Positions 42,875 through 54,500 are shown, numbered from the stretch's first letter. The stretch is 64,000 nucleotides of DNA from Symbiodinium natans (GCA_905221605.1 CAJNDS010002424.1:1017709-1081708); one strand, 5' to 3'. Notes: generated from the letters alone by a model not told the origin. Numbers and translations are program-made.

Positions 42875-43039
42875 GTTTGTCTCTGCCATGGTCTGCCTTT
42901 GAGGCGGTTTGGTTTAGGGTTTAGGGTTTAGGGTTTAGGCTTTGGGGTTTAGGGTTTAGGGTTTAGGGTTTAGGGTTTAGGGCTTAGGCTTAGGGTTGAG
43001 ACGTGCTGGTACTTGATTGTGCAACTCTGTTTGTGGTAA

Positions 43040-43235
43040 ATTTGCTGTCGCGCCGCCCTCAGAGGTAGTGCCCAACGCATCCACCCTAAACCCTAAATCC
43101 TAAACCCTAAACCATCCTAAACCATGTTTTTATCTTCATGTTCATCTTCTCGTCAGTGAGCCAACTTTTGGAGTCGGACCGATGCCTTTGTCCAGGCTGA
43201 CTGCAAAGGTGCCTATATTCTCCAGGGTTCAGGGT
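43040..43235 (+). repeat. Diverged partial copy of the 1-kb tandem unit, with CCCTAAA inside
   Basis: GCTGTCGCGCCGCCCTCAGA matches GGTGTCGCACCGCCCTCGAA of the unit at 43855. CATGTTCATCTTCTCGTCAG through GGTGCCTATA matches the unit from CATGTTCAACATTTTGTGAA. Between them the unit's roughly 25 bp are replaced by about 45 bp of CCCTAAA repeats. Confidence 0.7.
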
Positions 43236-43726
43236 TTACGGTTGAGGGTTTAGGGTATAGGTTTCAGTGCATCCTGAGCAGTTTTCCCAAGTTCTTGTTG
43301 GTTGAGCAAGGGTGAATTCTTGCGTGTGCCGCAACTGCGAAGCTTTGCATGTCGAATCTCAGCCGCTGCATCCTCACATCCAGAATTGTCGTCGAAATAT
43401 GTGAGGTTTAGGGTCTAGGGTTTAGGGTTTAGGGTTTTAGGGTGTAGGGCTTAGGGTTTAGGGATTATAGGATCTTGAACCAGAATTTTGGTTTCCGTTC
43501 TTCGCCTTGCATGGGATGGCCCTACCCACAGGGAGTTTGCAGCACCGACTTGCACTCCCTGCGCACCGTTGGCCGGGTGCGGGGCTGGACACATATCCGG
43601 GTCGAGGAGCCGGGGGCCAAAGTGATTGACGATCACGCTTGAGTGGTACGCCACTCATTCATGGTACCTGCCCTTCTGGCCAACGTGTCCAGGTGCGGGA
43701 CACATGACGGCAGGACAATGGGCTAA

Positions 43727-44161
43727 TGTGCCTGCTGGGGGCTATGCCCATATAGGGCTGAGGCAGACCTGGGTACCAAGGCAGGGGAGGCCTTAGCGAA
43801 GTACGTAACTTCGGCGACACAGATCTGCTGCACACTCTGGACCTCCATTTGGTGTCGCACCGCCCTCGAAAGTAGTGCCATTTCATCTGTAGTTCGAGAA
43901 TGTCATGTTCAACATTTTGTGAACAAGCTAGCGTTTGGAGATGGACCGATTTCTGAGTTCAGGTTGACAGCAAAGGTTCCTAGCTACATCCGCACATCCC
44001 GTATTGTGTCAGGAATGTGTGAGGGTTGTTCTACAGGTCCGTGTCTTCCGCTATACTTTGGGGGCTACCTTTTTGAGGTGGTTTCAAGGGGGCGCGAAAG
44101 AAGATGCGAAAGGAAAACACGTTTCTGCGAAAGGCCCAACACCCAAAGAAGCGCAAGATGA
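43727..44161 (+). CDS. Conserved open frame in tandem unit (repeated in each copy)
   Basis: A stop-free frame of 144 codons, lacking an early ATG. It includes ADLGTKAGEALAKYVTSATQ, LAFGDGPISEFRLTAKVPSY and PCLPLYFGGYLFEVVSRG. It recurs in copies 2 and 3, from about 44762 to 45187 and 45778 to 46203. It could hold one or more exons. The product is not recognised, and minus-strand frames in the same unit are also open. Confidence 0.35.
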   Translation, partial: CACWGLCPYRAEADLGTKAGEALAKYVTSATQICCTLWTSIWCRTALESSAISSVVRECHVQHFVNKLAFGDGPISEFRLTAKVPSYIRTSRIVSGMCEGCSTGPCLPLYFGGYLFEVVSRGRERRCERKTRFCERPNTQRSAR

Positions 44162-44452
44162 AGCTAGCTGGCTCCGAAGTTGTCAGGTGTCCGTAGGCTG
44201 TAGCCGAGATGCCGCCCAGTGTTCAGCCAGGCTGAGCCAAGGCAGCTCAACCGTTCCAGGATTGCTCAAGGAAATTGTGCGAAAGGCCCCCGCGCAAGCC
44301 TTGCGCTGCATTCCAGGCCTAGGCCCATGAGAGCTGCCAGACCTTTTGATGTTGATGCTTAAAGATAAGGCGGAATAAGGCGAGATCCGTAAACAGGTTC
44401 CGCGAAAGCTTCGCGAAAGAAGGCGCGGAAGGAATACATTTTTTCACGAAGG

Positions 44453-44677
44453 TTGGCTATATTTCCTTGTAAAGGAATGTTGAACAACCACCATGTGATA
44501 GTGAGTGTTTTGAACCAGAATTTTGGTTTCCGTTCTTCGCCTTGCATGGGATGGCCCTACCCACAGGGAGTTTGCAGCACCGACTTGCACTCCCTGCGCA
44601 CCGTTGGCCGGGTGCGGGGCTGGACACATATCCGGGTCGAGGAGCCGGGGGCCAAAGTGATTGACGATCACGCTTGA
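44453..44677 (+). CDS. Second conserved open frame in tandem unit
   Basis: Seventy-four codons starting at ATG and spanning the copy junction. It contains GVCSTDLHSLRTVGRVRGWT and HIRVEEPGAKVIDDHA before TGA. The same frame is present at 45469-45693 and 46485-46709, and its 3' part at 43528-43642. An AG|G acceptor (CCCACAG|GGAG) precedes GVCSTD, so that part may be an exon. Confidence 0.35.
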   Translation: MAIFPCKGMLNNHHVIVSVLNQNFGFRSSPCMGWPYPQGVCSTDLHSLRTVGRVRGWTHIRVEEPGAKVIDDHA

Positions 44678-46911
44678 GTGGTACGCCACTCATTCATGGT
44701 ACCTGCCCTTCTGGCCAACGTGTCCAGGTGCGGGACACATGACGGCAGGACAATGGGCTAATGTGCCTGCTGGGGGCTATGCCCATATAGGGCTGAGGCA
44801 GACCCGGGTACCAAGGCAGGGGAGGCCTTAGCGAAGTACGTAACTTCGGCGACACAGATCTGCTGCACACTCTGGACCTCCATTTGGTGTCGCACCGCCC
44901 TCGAAAGTAGTGCCATTTCATCTGTAGTTCGAGAATGTCATGTTCAACATTTTGTGAACAAGCTAGCGTTTGGAGATGGACCGATTTCTGAGTTCAGGTT
45001 GACAGCAAAGGTTCCTAGCTACATCCGCACATCCCGTATTGTGTCAGGAATGTGTGAGGGTTGTTCTACAGGTCCGTGTCTTCCGCTATACTTTGGGGGT
45101 TACCTTTTTGAGGTGGTTTCAAGGGGGCGCGAAAGAAGATGCGAAAGGAACACACTTTTCTGCGAAAGGCCCAACACCAACCACTAAAGAAGCGCAAGAT
45201 GAAGCTAGCTGGCTCCGAAGTTGTCAGGTACCGAGTGTTCGGCCAGGCTGAGCCAAGGCAGCTCAACCGTTCCAGGATTGCTCAAGGAAATTGTGCGAAA
45301 GGCCCCCGCGCAAGCCTTGCGCTGCATTCCAGGCCTAGGCCCATGAGAGCTGCCAGACCTTTTGATGTTGATGCTTAAAGATAAGGCGGAATAAGGCGAG
45401 ATCCGTAAACAGGTTCCGCGAAAGCTTCGCGAAAGAAGGCGCGGAAGGAATACATTTGTTCACGAAGGTTGGCTATATTTCCTTGTAAAGGAATGTTGAA
45501 CAACCACCATGTGATAGTGAGTGTCTTGAACCAGAATTTTGGTTTCCGTTCTTCGCCTTGCATGGGATGGCCCTACCCACAGGGAGTTTGCAGCACCGAC
45601 TTGCACTCCCTGCGCACCGTTGGCCGGGTGCGGGGCTGGACACATATCCGGGTCGAGGAGCCGGGGGCCAAAGTGATTGACGATCACGCTTGAGTGGTAC
45701 GCCACTCATTCATGGTACCTGCCCTTCTGGCCAACGTGTCCAGGTGCGGGACACATGACGGCAGGACAATGGGCTAATGTGCCTGCTGGGGGCTATGCCC
45801 ATATAGGGCTGAGGCAGACCTGGGTACCAAGGCAGGGGAGGCCTTAGCGAAGTACGTAACTTCGGCGACACAGATCTGCTGCACACTCTGGACCTCCATT
45901 TGGTGTCGCACCGCCCTCGAAAGTAGTGCCATTTCATCTGTAGTTCGAGAATGTCATGTTCAACATTTTGTGAACAAGCTAGCGTTTGGAGATGGACCGA
46001 TTTCTGAGTTCAGGTTGACAGCAAAGGTTCCTAGCTACATCCGCACATCCCGTATTGTGTCAGGAATGTGTGAGGGTTGTTCTACAGGTCCGTGTCTTCC
46101 GCTATACTTTGGGGGTTACCTTTTTGAGGTGGTTTCAAGGGGGCGCGAAAGAAGATGCGAAAGGAACACACTTTTCTGCGAAAGGCCCAACACCAACCAC
46201 TAAAGAAGCGCAAGATGAAGCTAGCTGGCTCCGAAGTTGTCAGGTACCGAGTGTTCGGCCAGGCTGAGCCAAGGCAGCTCAACCGTTCCAGGATTGCTCA
46301 AGGAAATTGTGCGAAAGGCCCCCGCGCAAGCCTTGCGCTGCATTCCAGGCCTAGGCCCATGAGAGCTGCCAGACCTTTTGATGTTGATGCTTAAAGATAA
46401 GGCGGAATAAGGCGACATCCGTAAACAGGTTCCGCGAAAGCTTCGCGAAAGAAGGCGCGGAAGGAATACATTTTTTCACGAAGGTTGGCTATATTTCCTT
46501 GTAAAGGAATGTTGAACAACCACCATGTGATAGTGAGTGTCTTGAACCAGAATTTTGGTTTCCGTTCTTCGCCTTGCATGGGATGGCCCTACCCACAGGG
46601 AGTTTGCAGCACCGACTTGCACTCCCTGCGCACCGTTGGCCGGGTGCGGGGCTGGACACATATCCGGGTCGAGGAGCCGGGGGCCAAAGTGATTGACGAT
46701 CACGCTTGAGTGGTACGCCACTCATTCATGGTACCTGCCCTTCTGGCCAACGTGTCCAGGTGCGGGACACATGACGGCAGGACAATGGGCTAATGTGCCT
46801 GCTGGGGGCTATGCCCATATAGGGCTGAGGCAGACCTGGGTACCAAGGCAGGGGAGGCCTTAGCGAAGTACGTAACTTCGGCGACACAGATCTGCTGCAC
46901 ACTCTGGACCT

Positions 46912-47768
46912 TCCTGGCTTCTGGTTGCAGTTGAGAAGTAGCTTGCGATTCAGGCGCATGTGGGCATGGAGGGATGAAAGCCCTGGAAGGGGGTTACAGC
47001 GGTTCGGCTAGCCCAAGATCTGTATGATGCCTAGACCCTCAATTATAGTTTTGTTTTTTGGAGGGGGGCGGGGTACCTACCCAAACCCCCGAACCCTGAA
47101 GTTTGCCCAAAACCCAAAACACACTCACGGTTCAAATGGTCTCGAAAGCAACCGGGCACAGGTCGAGGTTGATATCCTCGCAGCCTCGTCGTCTCCCTAA
47201 CCACAGTGGGGCGTGGGTGGTTTCAAGGTTTGGATTTTAGATGCTTTCTTGGGAGGTAGGGGTGTTTAGAGTTAAGGGCTGAAGGGCTTAGGGTTTGTTG
47301 GGTTTGTTGTAGCGTCACATCTGAAACCCTTCAGTGATTAGCATCGTAGGGTTTAGCCCCTGACCCTAAACGCCCCTTTAACGGCCCGTTTTTGTTCAGC
47401 TGAATCCCCCTGAACCCTGAACTCCTTTAATTTCACCCTAACTCCCCTTGAATGATCCGTTTTTTGGTGAACCTAACTAAACCCTAAACCCTAAACCCTA
47501 AATAACCTTCGTCTTTTCCAGACTCTTAGGCGCCAGCTCTGGCCAAGCGCCAGGAAGTGCGGGGAGCCGAGGCGCCAGAGTTTAGAGAGTGCCTTAAAGG
47601 GTCATTTAAGCCCTGAACCCTAAGCCCTAAACCCCAAACCCCAAACCCTAAGCCCTAAACCCCAATCCCTAAACCCTAAACCCTAAACCCTAAACCCTAA
47701 ACCCTAAACCCTAAACCCTAAACCCTAAACCCGAACTCTAAACCCTTAAGCCCGAAGCTTTTTTCCAG
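46912..47768. other. Intron-like stretch, no firm gene
   Basis: Heptamer repeats at 47280-47300, 47480-47500 and 47610-47735, with islands at 47146 (VEVDILAASSSP then TAA) and 47517 (TLRRQLWPSARKCGEPRRQS), both after CAG. Either could be an exon. Confidence 0.4.
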
Positions 47769-47841
47769 GTTTGGGGGTTTCGGGTTTCGGTCTACATGGG
47801 CCCCATGAAAAGGAGAAAATCATCGTGGGCATCCGTGGAAC
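47769..47841 (+). CDS. Candidate exon with lipase-like motif
   Basis: After TTCCAG the frame reads LGVSGFGLHGPHEKEKIIVG then IRG and two bases of a threonine codon, with a GC donor. EKIIVGIRGT resembles the b-strand plus RGT of class 3 lipases. It joins in phase with the island at 48307. The catalytic GHSLGG was not found downstream in this window, so the family call is weak. Confidence 0.33.
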
Positions 47842-48306
47842 GCCTCCCAGACCCACCCCCCCCGCCAACTGTTGCTCCCAGAAGGAATATTGGGGGGTTT
47901 TCGATATTAGGGGTACCTCATTGGGGACCTCCTTCTAAAGGAATCCTACGAGTTGGGGTCTAAATTAGGGGTCACGTGTTTTGGTAAACCCCCCATATAT
48001 ATATATGAATATATACATATATATATATATGTATTCAAACTAAAGCATAGAGTTTTGGGTTGCATGGGAGTGCGGGGCCTGTGGGTCTTCATAGACTCAG
48101 CTTTGCACAGTCAGGTCCACAAAACCCTCAAGCCCGAACCCGTGCCAAGCGCCGCCTCAAAGCCTGAACCCCCCCCTCCCCCCTTCCCAAAGCAACAATT
48201 GGAGTCTAAGCCCAGCAACTCTGAACCCAAACTCTAAAACACCCAAAACTCTGAAATCCTGAGCCCCTGAGCTCCTAAAACCCACAACCCTAAACCGCCA
48301 CCTCAG

Positions 48307-48330
48307 GGAAGACGCCGCGCCTTTGAGCGA
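48307..48330 (+). CDS. Candidate exon following the RGT motif
   Basis: CCTCAG|G then EDAAPLS (ESRR follows if the donor is later). The first base completes the ACG codon from 47841, giving RGTEDAAPLS. CCCTAAA lies to the left and TTTAGGG to the right. Confidence 0.3.
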
Positions 48331-48830
48331 GAGCCGGCGACATCCCCTGCCCTGACCTCACAACAAGAATTACGGGATCATCCCCTAAACTCAGGGTTTA
48401 GGGTTTCGGGTTTAGGGTTTAGGGTTTAGGGTTAGGGTTGTGCTACAAAAACACTCTGCCCGAAACACCCTAAGCACCCTCAAGTAGTAGAGTCTGAGGA
48501 TCCCATGAAACCTTGCACCCCTAAACCCTCAGCCCCCCAAGTGTCCAGGAACAAGGCACTCTAAAGCCTCGCCCCCTGAGGGCTGCATTCGAGTTTCAAG
48601 GCTTCTGAGCTCGGGCTTCAAGGTTCAGGGTTCAGGGTTCAGGGTTTAGGGTTTAGGGTTTAGGGTTTCGGGTTTAGGGTTTAGTAACTTAGTAGGGTAA
48701 GGTTAGGAGTTTCATGCTCCTTGTTGATGGCGTGGTGTCTTGGCGTGTAGGGTTTGGGGTTTTTCAGGGTTCAGGGTTTAGGGTTTAGGGTTTAGGGTTT
48801 AGGGTTTAGGGTTTAGGGTTTAGGGCGACT

Positions 48831-48937
48831 GAAGGCTTTGCCCGGCTTTTGGATGGCGGGGTTGCTGAAGAAATTTTGACCGGCGACGACTTTGCCCGCA
48901 ACTCGACTCCCGAAGCACGGAAGCTGTCTTTGTTAGG
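48831..48937 (+). CDS. Candidate exon ending at an inverted-repeat element
   Basis: ACTGAAG|G acceptor, then FARLLDGGVAEEILTGDDFA and RNSTPEARKLSLL. The GT at 48938 is the first dinucleotide of the family F element at 48938-49074; an alternative GT is at 48926. Confidence 0.42.
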
Positions 48938-49074
48938 GTAGTTACATGGTCCCTCAATATGGTCTCTAACCTTCTGTAAACTTCAAAGGGTTCTGAAGTA
49001 TGGGCCCTTGAAATTTCTAAGGGAAATAAGGGCTCCACACTTTAAGAGCCCATATTGAGGGACCATGCATCTAC
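48938..49074. mobile_element. Inverted-repeat element, family F (introner-like)
   Basis: GTAGTTACATGGTCCCTCAATATGG at the left and CCATATTGAGGGACCATGCATCTAC at the right, with GGGCCC-type inner repeats. A diverged relative lies at about 10980-11116 (CTAATATGGTCCCTAACC ... GGGACCATGTAACTA). Confidence 0.8.
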
Positions 49075-49212
49075 CCCAAGACTCTTCCCCTTGTTGCTAC
49101 GTACTCCCCTTGCCCAAAACACCCATTCAAATAGTAGTCATAGCTTGTTCCCTAAACCCTAAACCCTACACCCTAAACCCTAAACCCGAATTGACTGAAT
49201 ATTCTTCTACAG

Positions 49213-49316
49213 TATCCCGAGACGCTGCGTTGCGAAGGCCGTGCCACATCGCCACCAGTGAGATTCTCGAGTTCATGGAGCTGCACGGTTCCAAGACGTT
49301 GGCCGATGATCATGGG
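49213..49316 (+). CDS. Candidate internal exon, unknown protein
   Basis: CTACAG acceptor. The frame reads SRDAALRRPCHIATSEILEF then MELHGSKTLADDHG, with a GT donor. CCCTAAA lies to the left and TTTAGGG to the right. One of the strongest unassigned exons. Confidence 0.47.
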
Positions 49317-49684
49317 GTTGCAGGCGCAGGGTTTAGGGGTTAGGGTTTAGGGTTTAGGGAACCGGGTTTCGGGTTGAGGTTTTAGGGTTTGGGGTTTAAA
49401 AGCCCTAAACCCGAAACCTTAAGGGCTCGGTTTAGAGGTGGCCACTTTATGGCGCGACTGCCCATGTAAAAAAAGCAACCTCCCTCCCATTCTCCTCAGC
49501 ATAAACCCTTTGCCGCACCTCTCCCCTACAACACTCTCTAGGCCGTTAACCTGCTGTAGTAGGAGAATATACATTGAGTAGAGTCTTTGGGAATGGGGGT
49601 TTGGGGGCTTCGAGGGGTGTGTCGAGGGGTCGTTTGGTAATATGGCTGTAGGTTTAGGTCCAGGTTGCACTTAGATGAGTACAG

Positions 49685-49744
49685 GCTTTACACAACAGAC
49701 AGCCTGTCCTTGCAGAGCCTCAACAAATGCTGCATCCTCTGCAA
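49685..49744 (+). CDS. Candidate internal exon
   Basis: TACAG|G acceptor, exactly 20 codons ALHNRQPVLAEPQQMLHPLQ, GT donor. An overlapping frame (SLNKCCILCKSMCSCCENK) is cysteine-rich and also open. Confidence 0.38.
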
Positions 49745-49944
49745 GTCAATGTGTTCTTGTTGTGAGAACAAGGAGGGGGGGGGGTGGCGCACAAACTTTA
49801 GTGGGAACATTCCACACACTTATCCATGTATATATATATATACATGTGTATATATATAAATTGATTTATAGCTGCACACATAGTACAAGCGTATAGTGTA
49901 AGCGTATAGCATCTCACAACAGAAACAACAACCGTGCTTCTTAG

Positions 49945-50018
49945 GCGCGAACTGCCCAGTTGGGTAGCAAGTCGCAGTTTCTACGAGGCTGCCAGGGCCT
50001 TGAGACTGAGCATCCCGG
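49945..50018 (+). CDS. Candidate internal exon
   Basis: CTTAG|G acceptor, RELPSWVASRSFYEAARALR then LSIPG, GT donor. The frame is open on both sides. Confidence 0.42.
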
Positions 50019-50998
50019 GTCGGGCAAAAATCCCAAGTCTTGGTGTTCGTTATTGGGCTTGCAAGGTTTCTAAGGCTATAAGCATTGTAGGTTTAGCGCG
50101 TACTGAAGGGTCTAAGAACTTTACGGATTGGGAGTTGAAGGATTGTGGCTTAAGATTTTATTTCGCTGGTGGTTTGAGGTTTTATGGTGTAGGGTCTAGA
50201 GTTTGAGTGTGTAAGGTCAGATGGTTTAGGGCCTAGGGTCTAGAGTTGGAGAGATTATGTTTCGGGGGTCAAGATTCTGAATGTGTGGCGTTAAATCATT
50301 TTTTTTTTTTTGGGGGGGGGGGGGTTAGTACTTAGGGTCGAGGCTTTAAGCCCAAAATCCGGCTTAGAGCCTGAATACCTACAGCAAGCCATGAAGTGTT
50401 CAACCCTGCACCTAAACTGAAGCCCCAATGCCGCTCCCTCCCCCGGTAGAGCCGCCTTGGGGTCGAAACGGCTTTGGTCAGTTCCCAACATATTGGTTTC
50501 GTGGTGGCTCATGGAGCCTTTTACATGTGGGACCCCTTGATGATCTACAAGGTATGGCTGTATTATGAGAGGCATCCGGAGACGACCCCAAACCCTAAAC
50601 CCCAGACCCTAGACCCTAGACCGCAGACCGTATGCAAGCATCAATGCTAAGGCCGCCGATCGGGCCAAACAGGTGCGAAGTCTCTGAGAAGCCTCCCTTA
50701 ACCCAAGGGTTTAGGGTTTAGGGTTAGGGTTGAGCCCTACTAAACCCTGAATCCTTACGCCCCATCGGTAAGCATTCTGAGGTCCCTCAAACCTAAGCCG
50801 TTCAAAATGCCTCTTGTGCAACACCCCCACAGTTGAAGATCAGGGCCCTAACATGCTACAACACTCGCAACAGAAATACATGTACATCTGTGTATATATG
50901 CATGTGTATATATATATATGTATATATATAGATATGTATATATATATATGTGAGAGGGACCTTTTGGGTCCATTTCACGTATATCACTTGTATGAGGA

Positions 50999-53900
50999 AT
51001 TTAATTTATTTACCTATTAATTTCTTTAATTTCTTTAATTTCTGGGGCTCTCTTAGGGAAATAAATGAAATTAAAGAAATTAATAATTTCATTAATTTCT
51101 TTAATTTCTGGGCCTCTCTGTGCGAAATTAAAGAAATTAATGAAATTAATTAATTTCTTGAATTTCATTAATTTCTTTAATTTATTTTAATTAGTCCCGT
51201 GAGCCGGGGGGGCTCCCCCAATTAATTTCTTTAATTTCTTTAATTTCTGGGCCTCTCTGTGAGAAATTCAAGAAATTAAAGAAATTAATTCAGGTAGCCC
51301 TTCGGGCTTGCGAGACTAATTAAAAGAAATTAAAGAAATTAATGAAATTAAAGAAATTAATGAAATTAATTAATTTCTTTAATTTCTTTAATTTCTGGGC
51401 CTCTCTGTCAGAAATTAAAGAAATTAAAGAAATTAATTAATTTCATTAATTTCTTTAATTTCCGGGCCTCTCTGTGAGAAATTAAAGAAATTAAAGAAAT
51501 TAAATAATTTCATTAATTTCTTTAATTTCTGGGCCTCTCTGTGCGAAATTAAAGAAATTAAAGAAATTAACTAATTTCTTTAATTTCATTAATTTCATTA
51601 ATTTCTTTAATTTATTTTAATTAGTCCCGTGAGCCGGGGGGCCCCCCCCAATTAATTTCTTTAATTTCTTTAATTTCTGTGCCTCTCTGTGAGAAATTAA
51701 AGAAATTAAAGAAATTAATTCCGGTAGCCCTTCGGGCTTGCGAGACTAATTAAAAGAAATTAAAGAAATTAAAGAAATTAAAGAAATTAAAGAAATTAAC
51801 GAAATTAATTAAATTAATTAATTTCTTTAATTTCTTTAATTTCTGGGCCTCTCTGTGAGAAATTAAAGAAATTAAAGAAATTATTAATTTCATTAATTTC
51901 TTTAATTTCTGGGCCTCTCTGTGAGAAATTAAAGAAATTGAAGAAATTAATTAATTTCATTAATTTCTTTAATTTCTGGGCCTCTCTGTGCGAAATTAAA
52001 GAAATTAAAGAAATTAATTAATTTCTTTAATTTCATTAATTTCATTAATTTCTTTTAATTTATTTTAATTAGTCCCGTGAGCCGGGGGGGCCCCCCCAAT
52101 TAATTTCTTTAATTTCTTTAATTTCTGTGCCTCTCTGTGAGAAATTAAAGAAATCAATTAATTTCATTAATTTCTTTATTTTCTGGGCCTCTCTGTGAGA
52201 AATTAAAGAAATTAAAGAAATTAATTAATTTCATTAATTTCTTTAATTTCTGGGCCTCTCTGTGCGAAATTAAAGAAATTAAAGAAATTAATTAATTTCT
52301 TTAATTTCATTAATTTCTTTAATTTATTTAGTTTATTTTAATTAGTCCCGTGAGCCGGGGGGGCTACCCCAATTAATTTCTTTAATTTCTTTAATTTCTG
52401 GGCCTCTCTGTGAGAAATTAAAGAAATTAAAGAAATTAATACCGGTAGCCCTTCGGGCTTGCGAGACTAATTAACAGAAATTAATGAAATTAAAGAAATT
52501 AATGAAACTAATTAATTTCTTTAATTTCTTTAATTTCTGGGCCTCTCTGTGAAAAATTAAAGAAATTAAAGAAATTAATTAATTTCATTAATTTCTTTAA
52601 TTTCGGGGCCTCTCTGTGAGAAATTAAAGAAATTAAAGAAATTAATTAATTTCATTAATTTCTTTAATTTCTGGGCCTCTCTGTGCGAAATTAAAGAAAT
52701 TAAAGAAATCAATTAATTTCTTTAATTTCATTAATTTCATTAATTTCTTTAATTTATTTTAATTAGTCCCGTGAGCCGGGGGGGGGGCCCCCCAATTAAT
52801 TTCTTTAATTTCTTTAATTTCTGGGCCTCTCTGTGAGAAATTAAAGAAATTAATTAATTTCTTGAATTTCTTGAATTTCTGGGCCTCTCCGTGAGAAATT
52901 AAAGAAATTAAATAATTTCATTAATTTCTTTAATTTCTGGGCCTCTCTGTGCGAAATTAAAGAAATTAATTAATTTCTTTAATTTCATTAATTTCATTAA
53001 TTTCTTTAATTCATTTTAATTAGACCCGTGAGCCGGGGGGGCTACCCCAATTAATTTCTTTAATTTCTTTAATTTCTGTGCCTCTCTGTGAGAAATTAAA
53101 GAAATTAAAGAAATTAATTCCGGTAGCCCTTCGGGCTTGCGAGACTAATTAAAAGAAATTAAAGAAATTAAAGAAATTAATGAAATTAATTAATTTCTTT
53201 AATTTCTTTAATTTCTTTAATTTCTGGGCCTCTCTGTGAGAAATTAAAGAAATTAAAGAAATCAATTAATTTCATTAATTTCTTTAATTTCTGGGCCTCT
53301 CTGTGAGAAATTAAAGAAATTAAAGAAATTAATTAATTTCATTAATTTCTTTAATTTCTGGGCCTCTCTGTGCGAAATTAAAGAAATTAAAGAAATTAAT
53401 TAATTTCTTTAATTTCATTAATTTCATTAATTTCCTTAATTTCATTAATTTCTTTAATTTATTTTCATTAGTCCCGTGAGCCGGGGGGGGGGGCCCAATT
53501 AATTTCTTTAATTTCTTTAATTTCTGGGCCTCTCTGTGAGAAATTAAAGAAATTAAAGAAATTAATTCCGGTAGCCCTTCGGGCTTGCGAGACTAATTAA
53601 AAGAAATTAAAAGAAATTAAAAGAAATTAAAGAAATTAAAGAAATTAAAGAAATTAAAGAAATTAATTAATTTCTTTAATTTCTTTAATTTCTGGGCCTC
53701 TCTGTGAGAAATTAAAGAAATTAAAGAAATTAATTAATTTCATTAATTTCTTTAATTTCTGGGCCTCTCTGTGCGAAATTAAAGAAATTAAAGAAATTAA
53801 TTAATTTCTTTAATTTCATTAATTTCATTAATTTCTTTAATTTATTTAAATTAGTCCCGTGAGCCGGGGGGGCTCCCCCAATTAATTTCTTTAATGTCTT

Positions 53901-54500
53901 TAATTTCTTTAGTTTATGGGCCTCTCTGTGCGAAATTAAAGAAATTAAAGAAATAAATTCGGTAGCCCTTCGGGCTTGCGAGACTAGTTAAAAGAAATTA
54001 AAGAAATTAAAGAAATTAAAGAAATGAAATTAATTAATTTCTTTAATTTCTCGAATTTCTGGGCCTCTATGTGAGAAATTAAAGAAATTAAAGAAATTAA
54101 TTAATGTCATTAATTTCTTTAATTTCTGGGCCTCTCTGTGAGAAATTAATGAAATTAATTTCTGTAGTTTCTCTACTTTCAGAGCCTATCTGTGAGAAAT
54201 CACAGAAACTAAATACATTAATCAATTTCTTTAATTTGATCAATTTCATTAATTTCTTTTATTTAAACTAATCCCGTGAGCCGGGTAATTAATTTTTGTA
54301 ATTTCTTTATTTTCTAGGCCTCTCTGTGAGAAATTAAAGAAATTAACAAAAAACATCCGGTAGCCGCGTGGGGTTGCGAGACTAACTAAAAGAAATTAAA
54401 GAAAGTAATGAAATTAATTAATTTCTCTGGCTTTTTAATTGCTAAGCCTCTCTGTGAGAAATTAGAGAAATTCAAGCAATTAACCATCCTCTTTAATTTC
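50999..54500. repeat. AT-rich array of nested palindromes
   Basis: About 3.5 kb built from GAAATTAAAGAAATTAATTAATTTC-type inverted repeats punctuated by GGGCCTCTCTGTGAG roughly every 70 bp. A higher-order pattern is set by TTAATTAGTCCCGTGAGCCGG (near 51190, 51620, 52068, 52345, 52762, 53018, 53468, 53850 and, diverged, 54270). Each is followed in most units by CGGGCTTGCGAGACTAATTA, an approximate inverted partner. Divergence rises toward the right end. No telomere-like repeat and no gene inside. Confidence 0.95.

Larger units (their letters stand above)
43471..46911 (+). repeat. Tandem array, ~3.4 copies of a 1,016-1,035 bp unit
   Basis: The marker TTGAACCAGAATTTTGG occurs at 43475, 44510, 45526 and 46542, giving units of 1,035, 1,016 and 1,016 bp. 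Copies differ by only a few substitutions plus one small rearranged patch in copy 1 near 44185-44225. The array stops inside the fourth copy at 46911. No telomere-like repeats occur inside, in contrast to both flanks. Confidence 0.97.

Noticed and set aside
43770-43830. ADLGTKAGEALAK in the tandem unit read as the RNase H tail of a copia-type retroelement
   Set aside because: None of the catalytic acidic motifs or reverse-transcriptase motifs is present nearby; the similarity is too short.
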